A stretch of 64,000 nucleotides of DNA. Origin: Stenotrophomonas pavanii (GTDB lineage Bacteria; Pseudomonadota; Gammaproteobacteria; Xanthomonadales; Xanthomonadaceae). The notes under the pieces are model-generated. The model did no database searches and was not told where the DNA came from. It worked only from the letters and a program-made list of their open reading frames with translations. This document shows, in pieces, positions 59,073 to 64,000 of the stretch. The DNA lies in assembly GCF_900101175.1 (NCBI RefSeq), contig NZ_FNFQ01000005.1, positions 1-64,000 on the forward strand, read 5' to 3'. The position numbers and the translations under genes were made by a program. Every line of letters begins with the position of its first letter. The first letter of the stretch is position 1.

Positions 59073-59540
59073 CTACCCTCTGGCGAAGGCAACAAAGCGA
59101 CCGCTGAACTCGGCCGCAGGCTTGCCATCGGCACCGGGCTGGGTGGCAATGATGCTGATCCGGGCCTTGCGGCGCTGGCGGAAGGTGTTCAGGAAGGCAT
59201 CCCAGCCGGTGGCTTCGGCCGCTTCGGCGTGGGCATGCAGGTCCTCGTAGACCGGCGCCAGGTAGCGCAGGTTGCTGTCGGCCACGTAGACCTCGGCATC
59301 GTGGCCGGCCAGGCGCAGGCGCAGGCTGACCAGGGCCCAGCCGGACAGGGTCAGCACCGAGGCCAGGCTGCCGCCGAAGGCGTTGCCCTTGTCGTTGACG
59401 TTGGCGGCCAGCGGCGCGGTGATGCGCAGCACGCCGTCAGCATAGCCGTCGAGGCGGATCTGCATGGCGCGCACCGCCGGCATGCAGTCCAGCACGTCCT
59501 GCAGGGCGGCCAACGAGGAAGTCAGGGCATCAACGGACAT
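59073..59540 (-). CDS. YiiD C-terminal-type hotdog thioesterase
   Basis: 155 aa. Hotdog pattern VLRITAPLAANVNDKGNAFG, GSLASVLTLSGWALVSLRLR and RYLAPVYEDLHAHAEAAEAT, as in the thioesterase domain at the end of YiiD proteins, here free-standing without the GNAT part. N-D-K-G-x-x-F-G-G-S is the signature. Acyl substrate unknown. ATG 59540; divergent from hemD across 35 nt. Confidence 0.82.
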   Translation of the reverse strand: MSVDALTSSLAALQDVLDCMPAVRAMQIRLDGYADGVLRITAPLAANVNDKGNAFGGSLASVLTLSGWALVSLRLRLAGHDAEVYVADSNLRYLAPVYEDLHAHAEAAEATGWDAFLNTFRQRRKARISIIATQPGADGKPAAEFSGRFVAFARG

Positions 59541-59575
59541 CGGAGCAGCGACCACGACAACGAAGGGCCCGCATA

Positions 59576-60385
59576 ATGCAGGCAATGGTCGACCATACGA
59601 TACCCACTGGCGCCACCCGTTCCGGCGCGCGCTGGACCCTGATCTCGCTGCGCCCACAGGGCCAGCAGGCGGCGCTGCGCCGCGCCGTTGCGGGGCGGGG
59701 CGGACAGGTACTGGCGCTGCCGCCGTGGCGGCTGCAGCGCCTGCACGGCACGCCCGTGCTGCGCCAGCTGCAACGCGCGCTGAACTGCGACCGGGTGGTG
59801 TTCACCAGCCCCGCCGCCGTCACCGCCGCAGCATCGCTGCTGGCGCTGGCCGAAGCGCAGCGCAGCCCCTGGCTGACCGTGGGCGAAGGCACCGCGCGCG
59901 CGTTGCAGGCGCACGGCGTGGCCGAGGTGCATGCGCCGCAGCGGATGGACAGCGAAGGCCTGCTTGCGCTGCCGGTGCTGGCGGACGTCCGCGGCCTGCG
60001 CATCGGCCTGGTGACCGCGCCCGGCGGGCGCGGCCTGATCGCCGCGCAGTTGCAGGCGGCGGGCGCCACGATCGAACGCGCCGACGTCTACCAGCGCCGC
60101 CTGCTGCGCCTGCCTCGGCGCACGCTGGCCCGCTTGGCGCATTCAGCCCAGCCGTGGGTGCTGGCCGTGAGCAGTGGCGAAGCGCTGCAGCACGTCTGGC
60201 AGCAGCTTCCGCCGGCCGAGCAGCAGCGCCTGCGCGCCTGTGCCCGCGTGGTGGTCGCCAGTGACCGCCTCGGCGAACAGGCGCAGGCGCTCGGCCTGCA
60301 GCGCATCACCCGCAGCGCCGGCCCCACCGCTGCGCAGCTGGTGGCCGCTGCACACGCCACGCTCACCGTCCCGGCAGCGACCTGA
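59576..60385 (+). CDS. hemD: Uroporphyrinogen-III synthase
   Basis: 269 aa. Cyclises hydroxymethylbilane in haem synthesis. Two-lobe fold with low sequence conservation; visible marks are CDRVVFTSPAAVTAAASLL (VFTSxxAV), GEGTARALQAHGV, VTAPGGRGLIAAQLQAAGA, YQRRLLRL and VVASDRLGEQAQALGL. ATG 59576. Followed by hemX-hemY as in other proteobacteria; hemC is not in the window. Confidence 0.9.
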   Translation: MQAMVDHTIPTGATRSGARWTLISLRPQGQQAALRRAVAGRGGQVLALPPWRLQRLHGTPVLRQLQRALNCDRVVFTSPAAVTAAASLLALAEAQRSPWLTVGEGTARALQAHGVAEVHAPQRMDSEGLLALPVLADVRGLRIGLVTAPGGRGLIAAQLQAAGATIERADVYQRRLLRLPRRTLARLAHSAQPWVLAVSSGEALQHVWQQLPPAEQQRLRACARVVVASDRLGEQAQALGLQRITRSAGPTAAQLVAAAHATLTVPAAT

Positions 60386-60489
60386 ACAGGGACGTGGATC
60401 ACGCTTGCCGCTGTCGTCGGCAACAGTGATGCTGTGCACAACGCGGCCAGCCGGACTTCCACCGGCGACGCTGCCGACAAGGAAGCCCG

Positions 60490-61467
60490 ATGAACGACAC
60501 TCCGCCCACTCCCCCACCCCATCGACCCGTGCGCTGGCTGCTGCCGCTGGCCGCTGTGGTCGTGCTCGGCGCGGGCGGCTATGCCGGCTGGTACGTCTGG
60601 CAGCAGCAACAGCATGAGCAGGAAGCGCAGGCACAGACCACGGCCGTCCAGCTGAAGGGCCTGGAGGCCACGCTGGATGCGCTGCGTCGTGACCAGCGCG
60701 CGACCAGCCAGCGCCTGCAGGACGCAGCGACCACCAACCGCGTGCTGCGCGACGAGATGCTGGGCCTCTCCCAGCGCAGCGCGTTGCTGGAAGAGAACCT
60801 GGCCAAGCTGGCCGACAGCGCCAACCAGGGCCGCCAGGCAGTGCAGCGCGACGAGGCCGAGCTGCTGCTGACCCAGGCCGCACAGCGCCTGAACTACGCC
60901 GACGACGTAGACGGCGCACGTCGCCTGTATGCGCAGGCGGCCACCGCACTGGCCGAACTGCCCGACACTGAGGGACTGAACCTGCGCCAGGCGCTGGTGC
61001 AGGAGCGCGAGGCACTGGATGCACTCGGCAGCGGCCCGCGCGTGCAGGCGCTGCAGCGCCTGGATGCTGTGGCCCAGGCGCTGCAAGGCCTGCCCTCGCA
61101 GATCACCGGCACGACCGGCGGCAACGCAGCCAAGCCCTGGTGGCAGGCCACGCTGGCGCCGTTCGTGGACATCACCCCGAGCCGACAGAACGGCCCGCTG
61201 ACCGCCGCCGAGCAGCGCACTGCCGACGATGCGCTGCAGCTGGAACTGACGTTGGCCCGTGCCGCCATCGAGCGCGGCGACCGGGCCGGCCGCAATACCG
61301 CCCTGGACCGCGTGGAGCACTGGGCACAGCGGCGCTGGCCGGATTCACCAGCCCTGCGCGCGCAACGTGCTGAACTGAAGGCCTTGCGCGAACTGCCGCT
61401 GCAGGCCAACGACGCTGTCCTTGGCAGCACCCTGCAACAACTGCGCACCCAGACCGACCGGAGGTAA
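60490..61467 (+). CDS. hemX: HemX-family membrane protein
   Basis: 325 aa. Pro-rich cytoplasmic start, one membrane helix (LLPLAAVVVLGAGGYAGWYV), then a long periplasmic helical coiled coil (QLKGLEATLDALRRDQRATS; EMLGLSQRSALLEENLAKLA) and the HemX domain with EAELLLTQAAQRLNYADDVD. Once listed as a uroporphyrinogen methylase; that activity is not supported by the sequence, which has no SAM site. 6 nt before hemY. Confidence 0.9.
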   Translation: MNDTPPTPPPHRPVRWLLPLAAVVVLGAGGYAGWYVWQQQQHEQEAQAQTTAVQLKGLEATLDALRRDQRATSQRLQDAATTNRVLRDEMLGLSQRSALLEENLAKLADSANQGRQAVQRDEAELLLTQAAQRLNYADDVDGARRLYAQAATALAELPDTEGLNLRQALVQEREALDALGSGPRVQALQRLDAVAQALQGLPSQITGTTGGNAAKPWWQATLAPFVDITPSRQNGPLTAAEQRTADDALQLELTLARAAIERGDRAGRNTALDRVEHWAQRRWPDSPALRAQRAELKALRELPLQANDAVLGSTLQQLRTQTDRR

Positions 61468-61473
61468 GCCCGC

Positions 61474-62769
61474 ATGAAACCCCTGCAATCCCTGGTCGTG
61501 CTGTTGCTGGCCGTGGCCATCGGCGTGGTGGCCGCGCAATGGCTCGGCGCCGATGACCTGAACCGCTTTGGCGAGGTGACCCTGCGCTACGGCGGCTACG
61601 ACTACCACAGCAACCTGCCGAAGGTGGCGCTGCTGGCAGTGATCACGGTGCTGGTGCTGTGGCTGCTGTGGAGCCTGATCGCCGCACCGTTCCGCGCCTG
61701 GGGCCGCTACCGCCGCAAGCAGGGCCGGGTGCGCCTGATCGACGGCCTGCAGGCCTATGAGCATGGCCAGTGGCAGCGTGCCGAAAAACTGCTGGACGGT
61801 GCGGCCAAGGACCCGGAAGTGAGCGCAGTGGCGCTGGCCAATGCGGTGCGCAGCGCACAGGCACGCGCCGACGGCCCGGCCGGCGAAGCACTGCTGCAGC
61901 GCCTGGGCGAAAGTGACGCCACCCTGCAGGCGCTTCTGCGCGCCGAACAGCTGCTGGCGCGCGACCTGCCGGTGGATGCGATCAACGCGCTGGACGTGGC
62001 GGCGATCCAGCCGCTGCCGCCACGCGGCCTGTGGCTGCGCACCGAGGCACTGGCACAGGCCGGCCGCGCCCACGAGGCGTATGGCCAGCTGGGTGCACTG
62101 CGCCAGAGCAAGGTGCTGCCGGCCGAGGCCAGCAGCGAACTGGAAGCGCGGCTGGCTGCGCAGGCGCTGCTGGAAGCGGCCGACGTCAACGCACTGGCCG
62201 CGCAGTGGGAAGCCACGCCGAAGGCGTTGCGCCCGACCCCGGACGTGGTGGGCGCCTATGCCAGCCGCGCCGTGGCGCTGGACTGGGACGAGCCGGCGCT
62301 GCTGGCGCTGGAACAGGCCCTGGACCAGCGCTGGGATGACGGACTGGTGGCGCTGTATGGCCGCCTGCCGGCCGAGCGCCTGGCCACCCGCCAGGCCAAC
62401 CTCGCTCGCTGGCGCAACGTGCATGACGGCTCGGCCGCGCTGCGGCTGGCGCAGGGCCGTGTGGCCCTGGCCCAGCAGCAGTGGGAGGCCGCCGATGCGT
62501 TCCTGCACGAGGCCATCGCCGCGGGCGCCGGTGCACCGGCGTGGGAAGCACTCGGTGAACTGTTCGCCCAGCGTGGCGAACACGCGCTGGCCGCACAGTG
62601 CCTGGCCAATGCGCTGCGCCTGCAGCGTGGCGAGGACAGCGTGGCGCTGGCGCGCGGCAGCGAGGCGCCACTGCGTGCCACGGTGGAAGAGCAGCCGATC
62701 GCGGTGCAGCCGCCGGTGTATGACGCCAACGAAGAGCGCGACGAGTTCGGTAATCCGCGGTTGCCGTGA
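61474..62769 (+). CDS. hemY: HemY-family TPR membrane protein
   Basis: 431 aa. Two N-terminal helices (SLVVLLLAVAIGVVAAQWLG and VALLAVITVLVLWLLWSLIA) with the HemY_N motif TLRYGGYDYHSNLPKVA, then TPR-like helical pairs (GLQAYEHGQWQRAEKLLDGA, ALGELFAQRGEHALAAQCLA). Not a protoporphyrinogen oxidase despite the name. End of hemD-hemX-hemY; a terminator follows. Confidence 0.92.
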   Translation: MKPLQSLVVLLLAVAIGVVAAQWLGADDLNRFGEVTLRYGGYDYHSNLPKVALLAVITVLVLWLLWSLIAAPFRAWGRYRRKQGRVRLIDGLQAYEHGQWQRAEKLLDGAAKDPEVSAVALANAVRSAQARADGPAGEALLQRLGESDATLQALLRAEQLLARDLPVDAINALDVAAIQPLPPRGLWLRTEALAQAGRAHEAYGQLGALRQSKVLPAEASSELEARLAAQALLEAADVNALAAQWEATPKALRPTPDVVGAYASRAVALDWDEPALLALEQALDQRWDDGLVALYGRLPAERLATRQANLARWRNVHDGSAALRLAQGRVALAQQQWEAADAFLHEAIAAGAGAPAWEALGELFAQRGEHALAAQCLANALRLQRGEDSVALARGSEAPLRATVEEQPIAVQPPVYDANEERDEFGNPRLP

Positions 62770-62773
62770 AGCG

Positions 62774-62796
62774 TGCCGACCAGCGGTCGGCACCCA
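62774..62796 (-). repeat. Diverged SMAG-like REP
   Basis: TGCCGACCAGCGGTCGGCAC core, a compensated variant of the usual unit, 5 nt after the hemY stop. Confidence 0.65.
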
Positions 62797-62803
62797 CCGA
62801 TGC

Positions 62804-62837
62804 AAAAAAGAACGCCGCCCATTGGGCGGCGTTTTCG
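62804..62837. terminator. Bidirectional rho-independent terminator
   Basis: AACGCCGCCC-ATT-GGGCGGCGTT is preceded by AAAAAAG and followed by TTTT. It serves hemY on the plus strand and the thiolase gene on the minus strand. Confidence 0.9.
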
Positions 62838-62846
62838 TACCCGCGC

Positions 62847-62869
62847 TGCCGGCCAGCGGCCGGCAGTAC
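62847..62869 (-). repeat. SMAG unit between terminator and thiolase
   Basis: TGCCGGCCAGCGGCCGGCAG followed by TAC, 8 nt before the end of the thiolase gene. Confidence 0.82.
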
Positions 62870-62877
62870 CGTGATGC

Positions 62878-64000
62878 TCAGCGTTCGACGATCGCCACCA
62901 CGCCCATGCCGCCGGCGGTGCAGATCGACACCAGCGCGCGGCCACCGCCGCGTTCGGCCAGCTGCTTGGCGGCGGTGGCGATGACGCGGGCGCCGGTGGC
63001 GGCGAACGGATGACCGGTGGCCAGCGACGAACCCAGCAGGTTGATCTTGTCCGGGTCGATGCGGCCCAGCGGTGCGTCCAGCCCCAGGCGGTTGCGGCAG
63101 TAGTCCTCGCTCTCCCACGCACGCAGGGTGCACAGCACCTGCGCGGCGAAGGCTTCGTGGATCTCGTAGATGTCGAAGTCCTGCAGGGTCAGGCCATTGC
63201 GCTTGAGCATTTCCGGCACCGCGATGGTCGGTGCCATCAGCAGGCCTTCGCCATGCACGAAGTCCACTGCCGCCACGTGTGCGTCACGCAGGTAGGCCTG
63301 CGGCTCATGGCCATGCGCGCGCGCCCACTCTTCGCTGGCCAGCAGTACCGCAGCGGCACCGTCGGTCAGCGGGGTGGAATTGGCAGCGGTCAGCGTGCCG
63401 CGGCCGGAAACCTTGTCGAACGCCGGCTTCAGCGTGGCCAGCTTTTCCAGCGAGGTGTCTGGGCGCAGGATGTTGTCACGCTCGACGCCACGGAACGGTG
63501 CGATCAGGTCGTTGAAGAAGCCACGCTCGTAGGCAGCAGCCAGCTTCTTGTGCGAGGACACCGCCCACTCATCCTGCGAGTCGCGCGAGATGTTCCATTC
63601 CTTGGCCATGTCCTCGCAGTGGTCGCCCATGCTCTTGCCGGTGCGCGGCTCGGCCACGCCCGGGAACTCGGGCTTGAGCTCGGAGAACTTGAAGCCGGCG
63701 GTGAGCGCGCGGATCTTGTCGCCGGTGCTCTTGGCGCGGTTGGCGGCCAGCAGGCGTGCACGCAGCTTCTTGCCGTAGACGATCGGCACGTCGGAGGTGG
63801 TGTCCGAACCGCCACCGATGCCCGATTCGATCTGGCCCAGCGCGATCTTGTTGGCCACGGTGATGATGCTGTCCAGCGAAGTGCCGCAGGCGCGCTGCAG
63901 GGTGATGCCCGGGGTCAGCGGCGACAGGCCGGAGGACAGCGTGGCCTCACGGCCCAGGTTCCAGTCGCTGGAGTGCTTGATCACCGCACCCATCGCCACT
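62878..64000 (-). CDS. Acetyl-CoA C-acyltransferase (FadI-like thiolase), 5' end outside window
   Basis: At least 373 aa; the frame is open to the right edge, so the N-terminus is missing and the first visible Met is internal. Thiolase active-site Cys in TLQRACGTSLDSIITVANKI (nucleophile), His in YEIHEAFAAQVLCTLRAW and second Cys in SICTAGGMGVVAIVE. The long middle insert (GVAEPRTGKSMGDHCEDMAK) and GSSLATGHPFAATGARV match FadI-type 3-ketoacyl-CoA thiolases of beta-oxidation. The fadJ partner would lie beyond the window. Confidence 0.88.
   Translation of the reverse strand, partial: VAMGAVIKHSSDWNLGREATLSSGLSPLTPGITLQRACGTSLDSIITVANKIALGQIESGIGGGSDTTSDVPIVYGKKLRARLLAANRAKSTGDKIRALTAGFKFSELKPEFPGVAEPRTGKSMGDHCEDMAKEWNISRDSQDEWAVSSHKKLAAAYERGFFNDLIAPFRGVERDNILRPDTSLEKLATLKPAFDKVSGRGTLTAANSTPLTDGAAAVLLASEEWARAHGHEPQAYLRDAHVAAVDFVHGEGLLMAPTIAVPEMLKRNGLTLQDFDIYEIHEAFAAQVLCTLRAWESEDYCRNRLGLDAPLGRIDPDKINLLGSSLATGHPFAATGARVIATAAKQLAERGGGRALVSICTAGGMGVVAIVER

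Overview
The window looks like chromosome from a member of the Stenotrophomonas maltophilia complex (Xanthomonadaceae). The evidence is high GC with strong GC3 bias, many 23-bp GTAG-type palindromic REPs (the SMAG class described for S. maltophilia), an oleABCD cluster very close to the Xanthomonas type, an Ax21-family outer-membrane protein and a Xanthomonad-type gene set. No rRNA, tRNA or CRISPR array was seen.

Layout. 0-3.7 kb: truC (cut by the left edge), an O-methyltransferase and the ubiquinone genes ubiB-ubiJ. 4-5.4 kb: ddlA and a 51-aa DUF1328 membrane protein. 5.5-10.8 kb: the olefin cluster oleD-oleC / oleB / oleA, with a cysteine-cluster (YkgJ) gene set against it between oleC and oleB. 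10.9-15.7 kb: a DUF4156 lipoprotein, an M16 metallopeptidase, a secreted four-repeat protein behind a near-perfect sigma-54 promoter with upstream palindromes, and trmL. 16-19.5 kb: glutaryl-CoA dehydrogenase divergent from ETF-ubiquinone oxidoreductase (two steps of one electron route) and a c-type cytochrome. 19.5-23.8 kb: a BvgS/EvgS-type hybrid kinase divergent from its response regulator. 24.3-29.4 kb: a glycine-zipper protein, a kinase of the APH fold, then a TPP-riboswitch-led thiamine uptake operon (TonB-dependent receptor, PnuT) and a TonB-C-like protein. 29.5-33 kb: Dyp peroxidase, VOC protein, AraC regulator and an Ax21-like porin.

33-38.7 kb is an accessory island of lower GC. It holds two unrelated IS3-family wrecks and a decayed array of polymorphic-toxin C-terminal cassettes with immunity-like genes. 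One ART-like toxin/immunity pair is intact; two other toxin cassettes are broken, one by a 14-bp tandem duplication plus IS3 sequence and one by a frameshift. 38.8-43.7 kb: a small coiled-coil lipoprotein, an L,D-transpeptidase, an arsR-arsC-acr3 arsenic operon, a GlxA-type regulator and a tautomerase-like protein.

43.8-46.6 kb carries a duplicated ~0.8-kb unit. In both copies a leader of about 200 nt can fold as an H-type pseudoknot and precedes a gene of unknown function. Between the copies the 9-11 bp core of one helix has changed completely but stays complementary, and a second helix has a compensatory pair. In copy 1 the following gene is fused to the 3' end of an L,D-transpeptidase paralogue. 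This is the best candidate here for an undescribed structured RNA system.

46.6-56.3 kb: an Ivy-like lysozyme-inhibitor lipoprotein, a 1,865-aa autotransporter built of 15 Ig-like modules, and facing it three tandem tail-collar (Mdp-type) proteins with a GNAT acetyltransferase and a DUF6916 protein. 56.4-64 kb is housekeeping: gpsA-secB-rhodanese, a YiiD-type thioesterase, hemD-hemX-hemY and a thiolase running off the right edge.
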